This document shows, one piece after another, positions 1 through 9,462 of a DNA stretch of 64,000 nucleotides. A program made the position numbers and the translations under genes. A model generated the notes under the pieces. The model was given only the letters and a program-made list of their open reading frames with translations, was not told where the DNA came from and ran no database searches. The stretch comes from an uncultured Pseudomonadales bacterium (GTDB lineage: Bacteria; Pseudomonadota; Gammaproteobacteria; Pseudomonadales; Pseudohongiellaceae): positions 21,001-85,000 of the forward strand of contig CALSUH010000002.1 in NCBI GenBank assembly GCA_943789485.1. The letters run 5' to 3'. Each line of letters begins with the position of its first letter. Positions within the stretch are counted from its first letter, which is position 1.

Positions 1-1
1 C

Positions 2-1792
2 GCTGGATCCATCGTGCTGACATTGTCTTGCGCGACAAGCTTTGCCCATCAGGATGAAGAGACCGAGCCAGTAGAAAATTCTGGTGGAATTCTGCAACGC
101 TATGGCAGTAATGCAGCGAGTTCATTAGAGTCCGCTACGGCTGACGCTAATTCTATTCCCTTGCTGCGTGACTATTCTTCTGTCACCGATGCAGTCCTAC
201 AGAATCCCCCTGATTCCGATTGGGTAACCTGGCGCCGCACTTACGATAATCTCGGTTTTTCTAATCTCGACCAAATCAACCAACAAACAGTAGCTGATCT
301 GGAGCTAGCCTGGCACCAGGAAATAACGGCAGGTAACAACATGCCGACACCTTTGGTCCATGACGGCATCATGTTTCTCTACAGTGCGGGCGATGTCGTA
401 TTGGCATTGGACGCTACCAATGGCGAGCTGCTTTGGCGTTACACCCATGACGGAGACGCATCTACCAGCCATAAGTTTGGCATTGCGCTCTATGAAGACA
501 AAGTTCTAGTGCCAACATCAGATTTGCATATGGTGGCACTTAACGCTCGAACCGGCGAAGTCATTTGGGATCATGCGGTAGAGACAGGAGAGGCCACCGG
601 TTACGCGCTAAGAAGTGCGCCAACTATCGCAGGTGGGCAGGTCATTCAAGGAATGACAGCTTCTTTTGTTCCCGGTGGAGGCTTTATCTTTGCCATCGAT
701 TTGGAAACAGGAACTGAAACCTGGCGCTTTAATACGCTGGCCAGACAAGGCGAGCCCGGTGGTAACACCTGGAATAATATTCCTCTTGAGGAGCGGCAGG
801 GTGGGTCAGTCTGGAATACCGGCGCCTACGATGCCGAACTTGATCTTGTTTTTTATGGCGTGTCGCCTACTTACAATACCGGCCCTCTGCTTTATTCACT
901 AAGCGTGGGTGATGTAAACAATGATGCGCTCTATACGAACACAACTTTGGCGCTACGCCCTGCTACCGGTGAGCTCGTTTGGCATTACCAGCATGTAGCC
1001 AACGATCAGTTCGACCTGGACTGGATTTTTGAGCGCTCCATAGTCGAGTTGGAAGTCGATGGCGAAATGAGAAAGGTAATAGTCACCGCAGGCAAGCCCG
1101 CACTGTTCGATGCCTTAGATGCGGCAACCGGCGAGTATCTGTTTTCAGTCGATCCCGGCATCCAAAATCTCTTTAGCGCGATAAACCCTGTCACTGGAGA
1201 AAAAATCCCCAACCCCAATGTCTTCCCCGATCCGGAAGAAGTTCGAACGGTCTGCCCTTACTACCAAGGTGGGCGCAATTGGCACGCTTCTTCTATTAAC
1301 AACGATACTGGTTTCCTGTTCGTGCCTATCTTCGAAGTCTGTATGGACACGCTGCTTGACGATACGGGTACCCTACTCTCAACTGGGCTACGTGCAGATA
1401 CCCGGCCGGTCCCCGACACCGATGGCAACTACGGTCGCTTGCAGGCAATCAATCTTAAGACCAGGGAATTAGCATGGCAGTACCGACAGGAAGTCGTACC
1501 CGCATCTGCGAGTTTAGCCACCGCTGGGGGGCTAGTGTTTCTTGGCTATCTCGATAATACCTTTAAGGCATTTGATCAACGCTCTGGCGAAATTTTATGG
1601 GAGACAACGCTTGGTTCTATTCCGGCTGCATTTCCCATTACTTACAGTGTGGATGGGAAACAATATATAGCGATTGTTGCGGGGCAGCTGAATATTCACA
1701 CGGGTGTTTGGTTAGGATTACAGAACCGGTTTACTGGATTTGTGCCAGCAAGTCAGGACCCGGCGGCGCTCTGGGTGTTTGCTCTGGAGTAG
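2..1792 (+). CDS. PQQ-dependent dehydrogenase-like quinoprotein, 5' partial
   Basis: The protein is a secreted eight-bladed quinoprotein of the PQQ alcohol/glucose dehydrogenase type, which would oxidise alcohols or sugars in the periplasm and pass electrons to the respiratory chain. The frame is open to the left window edge; a GTG at 14 is available, but the residues around it (VLTLSCATSFA) look like the middle of a signal peptide, so the true start is probably upstream. Visible family features are an N-terminal W-RR-YDNLGFSNLDQIN segment, repeated propeller motifs such as ALDATNGELLWRY and ALNARTGEVIWDH, and the GGSVWNTGAYDAELDLVFYG region. No adjacent Cys-Cys pair and no CXXCH heme site are visible, so it is not a quinohemoprotein. 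The substrate cannot be assigned. Confidence 0.85.
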   Translation, partial: AGSIVLTLSCATSFAHQDEETEPVENSGGILQRYGSNAASSLESATADANSIPLLRDYSSVTDAVLQNPPDSDWVTWRRTYDNLGFSNLDQINQQTVADLELAWHQEITAGNNMPTPLVHDGIMFLYSAGDVVLALDATNGELLWRYTHDGDASTSHKFGIALYEDKVLVPTSDLHMVALNARTGEVIWDHAVETGEATGYALRSAPTIAGGQVIQGMTASFVPGGGFIFAIDLETGTETWRFNTLARQGEPGGNTWNNIPLEERQGGSVWNTGAYDAELDLVFYGVSPTYNTGPLLYSLSVGDVNNDALYTNTTLALRPATGELVWHYQHVANDQFDLDWIFERSIVELEVDGEMRKVIVTAGKPALFDALDAATGEYLFSVDPGIQNLFSAINPVTGEKIPNPNVFPDPEEVRTVCPYYQGGRNWHASSINNDTGFLFVPIFEVCMDTLLDDTGTLLSTGLRADTRPVPDTDGNYGRLQAINLKTRELAWQYRQEVVPASASLATAGGLVFLGYLDNTFKAFDQRSGEILWETTLGSIPAAFPITYSVDGKQYIAIVAGQLNIHTGVWLGLQNRFTGFVPASQDPAALWVFALE

Positions 1793-1801
1793 GGAATAGG
1801 A

Positions 1802-1998
1802 GTGAGTAAGTAGGGACACTAAAGTGAGTAAGTAGGGACACTAACAATTTAACAATTTAACAACTTAAATCTAACCCATAGCATTTGAGTAAGTAGGGAC
1901 ACTAACAATTTAACAACTTAAATCTAACCCCTAGCATTCGATTACTGTAATCAAGAAGCCACCTCGATCTGTTAAGTTGTTATCTTTTTAGTGTCCCC
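1802..1998. repeat. Palindrome-ended repeat array, family A, with 5'-anchored truncated copies
   Basis: Three left ends of the same repeat lie head to tail: about 1804-1822 (left tip only), about 1824-1884 (left half, with an extra AACAATTT step) and about 1885-1998 (complete, ending AGTGTCCCC). The complete unit has complementary ends (GGGACACTAACAATTTAACA and its reverse complement) and an internal ATTACTGTAAT palindrome. The right arm of this copy has decayed. The array fills the space between the quinoprotein gene and the convergent esterase gene. Confidence 0.85.
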
Positions 1999-2010
1999 TA
2001 GTCCGCCCTC

Positions 2011-3303
2011 TCAGTGCTGTAAATGCCGATCGGCAAAATCCATAAATCGCTCCCAATCATATGTCGTCACGTTATGCCCGCCGCGGCGAACGTGATAACC
2101 GATGGTGCTGAGGATGGGCTGCGATATGCCAGGCATTTGTTGCGTGGCTATGCCGTCCGTGCCGAGTAGGCGATAGACGGGATCAGCGTGACGGGCAGAA
2201 AGGAATTCACCGCGCGGATCGGCCCATCGATCTTCTATGGCGCTAGCGACATAGACTGGGCGCGGGGCTATCAGGGCCAGCAGCATATGCTGATCTACAG
2301 GTAGGGTATTCTCCTTGTCGTTATACTGTTTAAAGTTGCCTGCAAACCAGTGTGGAAAACCGGTATTGATTCTCTCGACTGTTTCGCCAAAGCGTCGCCG
2401 CGAGAGTGCCGCACCACCGCTGCCTGAGTTGTTAGAGATCACTAATGCGAAGCGCTCGTCCTGCGCCCCTGCCCAGAGAGCCGCTTTGCCGTGGCGCGAA
2501 TGTCCCATAACTGCAATGCGTTCGGCATCAATGTCGGCATCAGTCTCGAAATAGTCCATCGCGCGGCTCATGCCCCAGGCCCATGCACCGAGGGAGGCCC
2601 ATTCGTGCGCCGCTGGAGCGGTCTGGCCTTGGTCATAGAACAGAGGATGGACGCCGTTTTGAAAGCCATCGTCGAAGTCGGGGTCGATATCACCATAGTA
2701 GACGGTTGCTAGGCCATAGCCGCGCTCGAGGATGTGTTCAACAGGCCAGCGTGAAGCGCGCACTCCCCGCGCAGCTTCCGTAGCTCGATTGTCAATTACG
2801 CCGAACTCTTCTCGGGGGCGCATCCAGCTCGAGGAAAGCGTAATATTGGGATCGGGGTGAATCGAATGATTGCCGTAGTAATTGAGTGCAAGGAACGTGG
2901 CGACTGGTTCGACTCGGTCGCTGGGTAAATAAACGAGAAGGTCCATGCTGGGACCGTTGTCGTCTTCAGTAAAGTAGACGGTAATTTCCTTGCGCGTGGC
3001 GATGCCGTTGAATGCACCCGTATGAACCGATTTGGTCTCGAATCGCAGCGTCACCGCCTGATCTGGTGTTTTACCGTAGACCTGTTGTTCGAAGAGACGA
3101 AGGATTTCAAGCCGGCGATGATCTCGCCAAATAGAGGCGTCGGTGACGGGTGAACCATCTGTTAGCAACAAAGGGTCAGGAAGCGTATAAGCCGGTACTT
3201 TTGCCTCGTCGTAGTTGACTTCCTGAGCCTGAATTCCGCTTGATCCTAGAGCCAGTGCGGCCAGCAGAAACTGCAGTACGAAAATGTATTTTGCCTCTTC
3301 CAT
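2011..3303 (-). CDS. Exported CE15-like glucuronoyl (4-O-methyl-glucuronoyl methyl) esterase
   Basis: This is an alpha/beta-hydrolase of 430 residues with an N-terminal signal peptide (hydrophobic stretch ending GIQAQ). The sequence around residue 267, [13 protein letters not shown], matches the nucleophile elbow of carbohydrate esterase family 15. It is followed by [15 protein letters not shown] and a C-terminal [17 protein letters not shown] that carries the expected catalytic His. Family members cleave ester links between glucuronoxylan side chains and lignin alcohols, so the likely role is breakdown of plant or algal polysaccharide in the periplasm or outside the cell. No neighbouring xylanase supports a dedicated utilisation locus. 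It is convergent with the quinoprotein gene across a repeat array. Substrate specificity is inferred from the family only. Confidence 0.85.
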   Translation of the reverse strand: MEEAKYIFVLQFLLAALALGSSGIQAQEVNYDEAKVPAYTLPDPLLLTDGSPVTDASIWRDHRRLEILRLFEQQVYGKTPDQAVTLRFETKSVHTGAFNGIATRKEITVYFTEDDNGPSMDLLVYLPSDRVEPVATFLALNYYGNHSIHPDPNITLSSSWMRPREEFGVIDNRATEAARGVRASRWPVEHILERGYGLATVYYGDIDPDFDDGFQNGVHPLFYDQGQTAPAAHEWASLGAWAWGMSRAMDYFETDADIDAERIAVMGHSRHGKAALWAGAQDERFALVISNNSGSGGAALSRRRFGETVERINTGFPHWFAGNFKQYNDKENTLPVDQHMLLALIAPRPVYVASAIEDRWADPRGEFLSARHADPVYRLLGTDGIATQQMPGISQPILSTIGYHVRRGGHNVTTYDWERFMDFADRHLQH

Positions 3304-3437
3304 AGTTACCGGCTTTTCTCATTATTAAGTACGAAACTATATCTTTTTCCTTAAGCGCGAACAATCCATTCATAGGCACCAAAATTTGGGATTGGGTGGT
3401 ACAAAACGAACAGGGACAAATTTGTATGTCGGTATTT

Positions 3438-4016
3438 CTAAGGAATAGTAAATCCAGAAGCCTCAATCTCAGCTCGCGTCATTTCGATCACATTCACATC
3501 CAATTCAATGCTCACTAATGGCTCATCTGAGTCGTCGGTTTCCACGGCAACAATCTTGTCGACCACGTCCATACCGTCGAACACATGACCATAAATCGTG
3601 TAGTTGTCGTCCAACCTGGGAATCCCTTCTGCGTTATGCACCACATAGAACTGACAACCCGCAGATAGCTTGCCGGAATTGTTATCTCTGCCGGCGGCGA
3701 AAGTGCCGTAGACATGTCTTAAGTGTGGCTGAAATTCTGGCTCTAATAAGTGAATTGAGTAGGCAAACCCTTCGGGCGTGTCTGGGCAACCACCCTGAGC
3801 GACAAAACCTTCGATGACGCGATTAAAGGTGTAATCATCCCAGTAACTTGCATCCGCCAGATCAATAAAATTTTGTCGGTGCACAGGTACCTCCTGATAA
3901 AGCCAAATATAGAGATCCCCCAGACGCGTACTTATATGCCCGATCTTGTATCTTTCATCCTGAGGTGTGCAGGCGCTTAGCAGGAAAATTAAAACTGGAA
4001 ATAGAATTTTACGCAT
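3438..4016 (-). CDS. Cyclophilin-type peptidyl-prolyl cis-trans isomerase, lipoprotein
   Basis: A 192-residue protein with a lipoprotein signal (LLSAC lipobox near residue 16), so it is probably anchored in a membrane facing the periplasm. The mature part is a single cyclophilin domain: FNRVIEGFVAQGGCP carries the catalytic Arg-Phe-Gln set, AGCQFYVVHN is the substrate pocket strand, and YGHVFDGMDVVDKI is the standard C-terminal motif. It should speed proline isomerisation in exported proteins. It lies 134 bases upstream of the CE15-like gene on the same strand, and a shared transcript is possible. The start is the ATG directly before the signal sequence; no competing start is attractive. Confidence 0.88.
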   Translation of the reverse strand: MRKILFPVLIFLLSACTPQDERYKIGHISTRLGDLYIWLYQEVPVHRQNFIDLADASYWDDYTFNRVIEGFVAQGGCPDTPEGFAYSIHLLEPEFQPHLRHVYGTFAAGRDNNSGKLSAGCQFYVVHNAEGIPRLDDNYTIYGHVFDGMDVVDKIVAVETDDSDEPLVSIELDVNVIEMTRAEIEASGFTIP

Positions 4017-4668
4017 AATCGAGTGTCGTCTGGCTTTGTGTTTGTTCGCCCATAATAAGGAACAAACGGGACACCCACAACTTAATCGTTAGAATACCAG
4101 AGGCGAAATGCCTCTCACTAAAACGATCGGTTTTACTGGGGGAACCGCAGAGTACTTTGATTTGTTAATCACTAACCTCAATTCGTATTCAATAAAAACC
4201 CGACCACCATCAAAGTGATCGAGTTTCAATTTGGTGGTATAGAAGGAGTTGAGCCTGCAGAGTAAGTGATTGAATTTGGTAGAAGAGAGCGAACATCTGA
4301 CTAACCAATGTGACTTAGAGTGTTACAAAAAAGTAATGGTTGTTGCCTTACAATTATAGTCTGGCAGAGGGAGTTGGTTTGGGAATATAACTAGCTGACA
4401 TTATGAATACGTTGGGTTCAGATATTGCCGGTGTTACAAAGGATGTTACTAAGATTTCCTACTTAAAAAATACCTGAAACCTCGACCAATTTTGAACATT
4501 TAGAAAGCTAATTTTTCAGAATAGAAAGAATCTTGCAAAGAGCGGGAAGTTCACAAACCCATTTGCCGTGCCGTACTCATTAATATAGAGTTGTCCACGA
4601 TAAGTATGGGATAGCCAGATAGTCAGGCGCACTGCCGAGCGATCCATGAATCCGCAGGGAGAACGAAG
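4017..4668. other. Intergenic region without a supported gene
   Basis: About 650 bases between divergent genes. I see no open frame with coding character. A short hairpin (GAGGC-GAAAT-GCCTC) lies near 4101-4118. The rest is A+T-rich and probably holds the promoters of the cyclophilin gene (leftward) and the split-barrel gene (rightward), but no clear -35/-10 pair stands out. Confidence 0.5.
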
Positions 4669-5307
4669 ATGATGAAGCCGTTGAAGATTGGCTTACTGGT
4701 AGTCGGCGTCCTCATGGTGGGGACACTTTTGACGCTGCGCGTGACCGGGCTGGCGCCAGGACATCCCAGTGCCGAGGAATACCTCAATGCCAGCCGGTCG
4801 GCCAGGCCAGGATTGTGGTTGGCGGGGGAGGTTGTTCATGAGGCGGTGACGAATTGGGACTGGGTCGACCAGTACAGCGACGCCTTCAGCCAGAACGCCA
4901 CCGAGCTTGAGACTCGTACCTGGTACGGCATCCCCCACTCCGTCACGGTCCTACTGGTTCCGCGTGGAGACAAACTCTACCTGCAGTCGAGTGCGCAAAC
5001 ATTCAGATTGAACAAAGAGTTCCCATACGGCAAGGCGTGGTGGAGGAACGTCGAGCGAGATCCACGTGTGCGCCTGAAGATTGGCGGAAAGATCTACGAA
5101 ATGACTGTGGCATTGATCCAAGACCGGGCCGAGGTTGCTCGATTGCGAGGGGGGAGAGACGCTCTTGTGAAAGAGATGGCTGACGGTGGGAACGAATACA
5201 TCACTGAGGAGTGGCACTATTGGCGCGTTTACCAGAGAAACGTGCCGGAATATGGCACAGGGGCTGCGGTTGCGGCATCCGACTCAGAAACTCCCCGCGC
5301 CCAATAG
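4669..5307 (+). CDS. Membrane-anchored split-barrel protein (F420/FMN nitroreductase-like)
   Basis: A 212-residue protein with one N-terminal membrane segment (about residues 5-23) and a soluble domain. The stretch WWRNVERDPRVRLKIGGK followed by a DRAEVARL segment resembles the deazaflavin-dependent nitroreductase/PNPOx-like split-barrel family, where WW-N-DP-V-I-GG is typical. If correct, it would bind a flavin-type cofactor and face the periplasm. Codons are more G+C-rich than in the neighbouring genes, which may mean recent acquisition. The start is one of two adjacent ATGs (4669 or 4672) after a GGGAG-type ribosome site. The flanking repeat arrays isolate it from other genes. The family assignment is tentative and no reaction is claimed. 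Confidence 0.6.
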   Translation: MMKPLKIGLLVVGVLMVGTLLTLRVTGLAPGHPSAEEYLNASRSARPGLWLAGEVVHEAVTNWDWVDQYSDAFSQNATELETRTWYGIPHSVTVLLVPRGDKLYLQSSAQTFRLNKEFPYGKAWWRNVERDPRVRLKIGGKIYEMTVALIQDRAEVARLRGGRDALVKEMADGGNEYITEEWHYWRVYQRNVPEYGTGAAVAASDSETPRAQ

Positions 5308-5319
5308 GCGGGGGGAGTT
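5289..5319 (+). terminator. Hairpin overlapping the stop codon (possible terminator)
   Basis: AACTCCCCGC at 5289-5298 pairs with GCGGGG..AGTT at 5308-5319, giving a G+C-rich stem around the stop codon at 5305-5307. No T-run follows, so it may slow transcription or protect the RNA end rather than terminate by itself. Confidence 0.4.
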
Positions 5320-5330
5320 GGTCTAGATAT

Positions 5331-5671
5331 AAGTAGGGACACTAACAATTTAACAACTTAAGTCGAACCCATAGCATCGGATTACTGTAATCAAGAAGTC
5401 ACCCCGATCTGTTAAGTTGTTAAATTGTTAGAGATATAAGTAGGGACACTAACAATTTAACAACTTAAGTCGAACCCATAGCATCGGATTACTGTAATCA
5501 AGAAGTCACCCCGATCTGTTAAGTTGTTAAATTGTTAGTGTCCCCTTGAGCGCCCTAGCGCCAGAAGTCACCCCGATCTGTTAAGTTGTTAAATTGTTAG
5601 TGTCCCCTTGAGCGGAGGTATTCAAGTTGTTAAATTGTTAGTGTCCCCTTGAGGTAATTGTTAGTGTCCCC
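5331..5671. repeat. Palindrome-ended repeat array, family A, with 3'-anchored truncated copies
   Basis: Five right-anchored copies follow each other: 5331-5430 (nearly full, lacking the last GTGTCCCC), 5438-5545 (full, both arms perfect), 5563-5607 (right 45 bases), 5624-5648 (right 25 bases) and 5656-5671 (right 16 bases). The complete and truncated copies from 5438 on all end in TGTCCCC followed by TTGAG. The ends of the full unit are perfect inverted repeats of about 26 bases. The series of ever shorter copies mirrors the left-anchored series at 1802-1998. Confidence 0.9.
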
Positions 5672-5683
5672 TTGAGGTATTCG

Positions 5684-7258
5684 CTAGCTCAAGGGCGTAT
5701 CGTCATAGATCACAACGCCGTTAAGTTCTACCCTTGCTGCATCGCTGGGATTTAACAATCTGACGTCAACCCTGTGCTGTCCTACCGGCAGTTGGTATTT
5801 CCAGAACAAATAGAATCGCCTCTTGGTGAATTGGGTCGGCAAAATAGCAGTTTCAACTAATTCTCCGTCAACATAGAGTTCTGCGTCGAATACATACTCG
5901 GCCTCACCTTCGGCCAAAGCGGTGCCTAACAAGGCAAAGCCATTACCCTCGAAGTCGAAACTATAATCGTCTTGCAAGTCAATGGGCTGGCCTCCCACTA
6001 TCAGTGATCGTCTCTCCTTCGCGTAGTGCCCCTCGAAAGCCACTTCCAATGCCACCGTTCGAGGTTCTTGTATGGAAATTGTTATGCTCTCATCACTTAC
6101 CGTGCCACCGCCTCGTTGGATTAACTCCAAGGCGTGTCTATAGGACATATCATAGGCATCGTTTAGAGAAATAGTCGTATAGGCGAAGTCCAAGGCTTCA
6201 ATATCCGCTAGACCCTGTTTCCAGAATACCGGAATAGCGTCGTAGCCGTAAATCGTTCCCAATATGCCAGCTGCAGAAGCCGGATTGCAGTCTGCATCAT
6301 CTCCGGCTCGCGTAGCAATTTCCATGGTTCGGGAGAAATCACCATCGCCATACAGCAGGCCTAGAACAACCCATGCGGCATTGATTTTGGCGTCAATATT
6401 GAATGATGCAAGCATGCCCAGCGGCCCAAGATCAGTATTAGCCCATCGTTCGTTGATAGCCTGCCAGGCAAACTTCCAATCCTCTGAGTTCTCTTCATGC
6501 AGAGCAATCATGTCCGCGATAATCTTGTAGAAGTCACTCTCTTCAGGAATTACAGTAAGGGCTTCATTAATGATCGCCTCTATATCATCGTTAATGAACG
6601 CCAAAGAGTACATGGAGGCGATAAACACTCCGCCGTACCAGCCATCACCGTAGTTCATGATATGACCGACTCTGTCACTGATATCCACTGCGGTGTTAAC
6701 CATGCCCGGGGCCATGATACCGGCGAAATCAGCCTCGATCTGAAAATCGATATCGTCAGCAGCCGGATTGTTTGTCCAGTGGCCTGATTGCGGCGGGCTA
6801 ATGCCATTTAGCACGTTGTAGCGGGCTATCTGGTTGGCGAACCAGAGGCTGTAATCAGCGTTCGCGAATGAGTCGGCGAGAGATTGCGTAGAGGCATCTA
6901 AGCCCTCATCTTCAAACACTTGGACGAAGGAGAGGTCCATATATATGTCGTCATAGACACCCGGTGTCTCTTCGAAGGTTTTCTGCAGATAACCATCGTA
7001 CCAGGGCAGGTCATAATCATCGGGAACTCTTTCACTGTTGAATTTGAACTCCACCGGGAAACCGTAGGTTACGCCGATGGTCTGTGCGGCCCATGCACCT
7101 TTGATTTTGTCTTTAAGAGCCTCAGGTGAAATAGTTACTATGCTCTCTGCGGAAAGCGCTGGCATGGAAAGCAGGAATAAGCCTAGAGAGGTAAATAGCG
7201 CGGTAAATAGAGCAGTAAGTTGTATACCAATTGTCTTTGTTCTTTTCTTGGTAGTCAC
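5684..7258 (-). CDS. Exported ADP-ribosylglycohydrolase-fold protein with C-terminal beta domain
   Basis: A 524-residue protein with a signal peptide (cleavage expected after MPALSA, near residue 36). Residues about 45-370 match the ADP-ribosylglycohydrolase (DraG/ARH, COG1397) fold: KIKGAWAAQTIGVTYG at the start, YDDIYMDLSF in place of the first acidic metal motif, and TRAGDDADCNPASAAGILG as the C-terminal metal motif. The last 150 residues are beta-rich and unassigned. Family enzymes hydrolyse N- or O-glycosidic bonds of ADP-ribose using two Mg ions; here export suggests an extracytoplasmic ribosyl substrate. It is divergent from the ribokinase/ribose ABC operon with 185 bases between them. 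The real substrate is unknown. Confidence 0.82.
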   Translation of the reverse strand: MTTKKRTKTIGIQLTALFTALFTSLGLFLLSMPALSAESIVTISPEALKDKIKGAWAAQTIGVTYGFPVEFKFNSERVPDDYDLPWYDGYLQKTFEETPGVYDDIYMDLSFVQVFEDEGLDASTQSLADSFANADYSLWFANQIARYNVLNGISPPQSGHWTNNPAADDIDFQIEADFAGIMAPGMVNTAVDISDRVGHIMNYGDGWYGGVFIASMYSLAFINDDIEAIINEALTVIPEESDFYKIIADMIALHEENSEDWKFAWQAINERWANTDLGPLGMLASFNIDAKINAAWVVLGLLYGDGDFSRTMEIATRAGDDADCNPASAAGILGTIYGYDAIPVFWKQGLADIEALDFAYTTISLNDAYDMSYRHALELIQRGGGTVSDESITISIQEPRTVALEVAFEGHYAKERRSLIVGGQPIDLQDDYSFDFEGNGFALLGTALAEGEAEYVFDAELYVDGELVETAILPTQFTKRRFYLFWKYQLPVGQHRVDVRLLNPSDAARVELNGVVIYDDTPLS

Positions 7259-7295
7259 CGTTCTCTCCTCAAATATACTAACGAACTTAGCGACA

Positions 7296-7316
7296 CTAGG
7301 CGCGTTAGCAGCCTAG
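7296..7316. promoter_or_regulatory. Inverted repeat in the divergent promoter region
   Basis: CTAGGC and GCCTAG form a perfect six-base inverted repeat with a nine-base centre between the divergent ADP-ribosylglycohydrolase and ribokinase genes. It could be an operator for co-regulation of both transcripts, but no regulator gene is in the cluster and no consensus is matched. Confidence 0.3.
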
Positions 7317-7443
7317 AAGAGTCCTACCCTAATTCGCTATTTGCAGCTTCCAAATGCTAATGTAGGAACATAATCTAACCACTGCAGTTGGCTTCAGGGG
7401 AACCAAATCCCGACATGATAAGAATGGGAAGAGGGTAACATTC

Positions 7444-8358
7444 ATGATTGGAAGTACTCAATCTGTTATTACCGTTATCGGTAGTATCAACACCGACATG
7501 GTAGTAAAAACCGCGCAGCTTCCCGCGGCTGGGGAAACGGTAACCGGTGGTGCCTTTTTTATGTCTGCTGGGGGCAAGGGGGGGAACCAAGCAGTAGCGG
7601 CTGTTCGTCTGGGGGCACAGGTGTCGATGGTCGCCAATCTCGGCACGGATATGTTCGGTGATGCCGCTATTACTAGATTGCAGGCTGAGGGTGTCGACTG
7701 CAATTATGTTAGTCGGGACGAACAGCATGCCTCAGGGGTAGCGCTAATTAGTGTTGATGACAGGGGAGAGAATCACATCGCTGTCGCACCGGGCGCGAAT
7801 GCCACGCTGCGTAAGCAATATGTCGAAGACGCATTCGAACAGGTGCAAGCTTCATCGTTAGTGTTAATGCAGTTGGAAATCCCGATGGACATAGTAGTCA
7901 CAGTTGCTGAGCTTTGCACAGAGAAGGGCTGTAGACTTATCTTGGATCCCGCTCCCGCCCAAGACTTACCCGAGGCGGTTATTGCCGGCGTCTACTTGCT
8001 TACTCCCAATGAGACTGAAGCCGAATCACTGACCGGGATTCAGGTGGTGGATGAGGATACCGCGCGGGAAGCGGCAACAAAGCTATTGGCCGCCGGTGCT
8101 CAAAATGTTGCAATTACCCTTGGCAAGCAAGGGGTTTTTCTGGCAAACGAAGAGGTTTCGCATCTCATCCCGAGCTCGGTGGTTGATGCCGTTGACACGA
8201 CTGCGGCGGGCGACTGCTTCAATGGGGCCATGGCGGCAGCGCTTGCCGGTGGAGGCAGCTTATCCGAGAGCATAGACTTTGCCTGCAAGGCCGCTGCGAT
8301 TTCAGTGACCCGACTTGGGGCGCAGGACTCCATGCCTTATGTTCGTGAGCTGGGCTAG
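7444..8358 (+). CDS. rbsK: Ribokinase
   Basis: A PfkB-family sugar kinase of 304 residues that should phosphorylate ribose at O5 with ATP in the cytoplasm. The N-terminal GSINTDMVV and the GGKGGNQAVAA motif (ribose-binding GG and N) are typical of ribokinase, as are LILDPAPA, LTPNETEAE, and the catalytic-base/anion-hole motif near the C-terminus, here VDTTAAGDCFNGA with TA where VG is usual. It is the first gene of a rightward operon with a ribose-type ABC importer and a second ADP-ribosylglycohydrolase-fold lipoprotein. The ATG at 7444 fits the family N-terminus. Related PfkB kinases act on other sugars, but the neighbours favour ribose. Confidence 0.9.
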   Translation: MIGSTQSVITVIGSINTDMVVKTAQLPAAGETVTGGAFFMSAGGKGGNQAVAAVRLGAQVSMVANLGTDMFGDAAITRLQAEGVDCNYVSRDEQHASGVALISVDDRGENHIAVAPGANATLRKQYVEDAFEQVQASSLVLMQLEIPMDIVVTVAELCTEKGCRLILDPAPAQDLPEAVIAGVYLLTPNETEAESLTGIQVVDEDTAREAATKLLAAGAQNVAITLGKQGVFLANEEVSHLIPSSVVDAVDTTAAGDCFNGAMAAALAGGGSLSESIDFACKAAAISVTRLGAQDSMPYVRELG

Positions 8359-8480
8359 TAGAGATTGGCTAATAGGGATCTGCGCGAGAGACTATGGGAT
8401 TAACTTAGCGAGCAGAGCAAGATTAACTTAGGTTTGCTCTAAAACACATAGACACGCAGTTCGAAAAATAGGAATAAGTA

Positions 8481-9434
8481 ATGAAAATAATTAGCATTAC
8501 ATTGGTTTCAGTAATACTACTAACTGCCTGCGGTGCAGATGATTCAAGCGACTCGTCCACCCTAGGCGATGCCGCTGCTAAGCCGATGATTGCCTTGGTG
8601 ATGAAATCCCTCGCCAACGAATTTTTCGTCAATATGGCCAACGGCGCAGAAGCCCATCAGGCCGAACATGGCGAACAATATGAGCTCCTGGTGAACGGCA
8701 TCAGAAATGAAAGTGACTTAGCTCAACAAGTAAACCTAGTCGACCAGATGATTAGCTCGGGAGTGCAGGCCATCGTTATCGCCCCTGCAGATTCCAGGGC
8801 GCTGGTGCCGGCGTTGGCACGTGCTGTCGCTGCAGGAATCGTAGTTATCAATATTGATAATCGCTTAGAGCCAGAAATCCTGGAGGAATATAATTTACAA
8901 ATTCCCTTTATTGGTCCAAGTAACCGCGAAGGGGCAAAGTTGGTAGGCGACTATGTGTTGCAGGGGTTGGATGATGATAGTGAAGTAGCAATTCTTGAAG
9001 GGATTTCCTCTGCATTTAATTCTATTCAACGGCGAACTGGCTTTGAAGAAGCTGTGGCTCAAGCGAATATGCAAGTGGTGACCTTACAGAGTGGTGATTG
9101 GGATCAAACCAAGGCCGCGCAGTTAACCTCGGCAATTCTATCTCAGTATCCCGGGCTGGATGTCATTCTAGCGGCTAACGACAATATGGCGCTGGGTGCT
9201 GCCTCTGCAGTCGCGTTGGCGAATCTCGATCACAAGGTAACGATTGCGGGGTTTGATAATATCAGCGCAATACATCCGTTGCTTGAGGCGGGAGCGGTAG
9301 CGGCTACCGTAGACCAATTCGGTGAGCAGTTAGCGGTATTTGGTATAGAGTACGCGCTTGAAGCCGTGGCGAGCGGTACTGTGCTTGAAGACCGGGAAAC
9401 CCCTCTTGAGTTAATTACCGCAGCCTCGCTTTAG
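8481..9434 (+). CDS. rbsB: Ribose-type ABC transporter substrate-binding lipoprotein
   Basis: A 317-residue periplasmic binding protein of the type I (ribose/galactose) group with a lipoprotein signal (LLTACGAD, Cys near residue 17), unusual in that classical RbsB is soluble. Domain features: IALVMKSLANEFFVNMANGA at the first strand, a VDQMISSGVQAIVIAPAD hinge, IDNRLEP, and a C-terminal AANDNMALGAASA followed by IAGFDN, all typical of RbsB. It would capture ribose or a ribose-containing compound and deliver it to the RbsAC importer. A ribosome site (AGGAA) lies before the ATG. It is 122 bases after the ribokinase gene and 28 before the ATPase gene. Confidence 0.85.
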   Translation: MKIISITLVSVILLTACGADDSSDSSTLGDAAAKPMIALVMKSLANEFFVNMANGAEAHQAEHGEQYELLVNGIRNESDLAQQVNLVDQMISSGVQAIVIAPADSRALVPALARAVAAGIVVINIDNRLEPEILEEYNLQIPFIGPSNREGAKLVGDYVLQGLDDDSEVAILEGISSAFNSIQRRTGFEEAVAQANMQVVTLQSGDWDQTKAAQLTSAILSQYPGLDVILAANDNMALGAASAVALANLDHKVTIAGFDNISAIHPLLEAGAVAATVDQFGEQLAVFGIEYALEAVASGTVLEDRETPLELITAASL

Positions 9435-9462
9435 AGAAATTCAGCCGATGAGAACATAAATC

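Noticed and set aside
5331..5671. CRISPR-like array
   Set aside because: Copies are of unequal length with nested ends, spacers are absent or share the TTGAG flank, and no cas gene is near.
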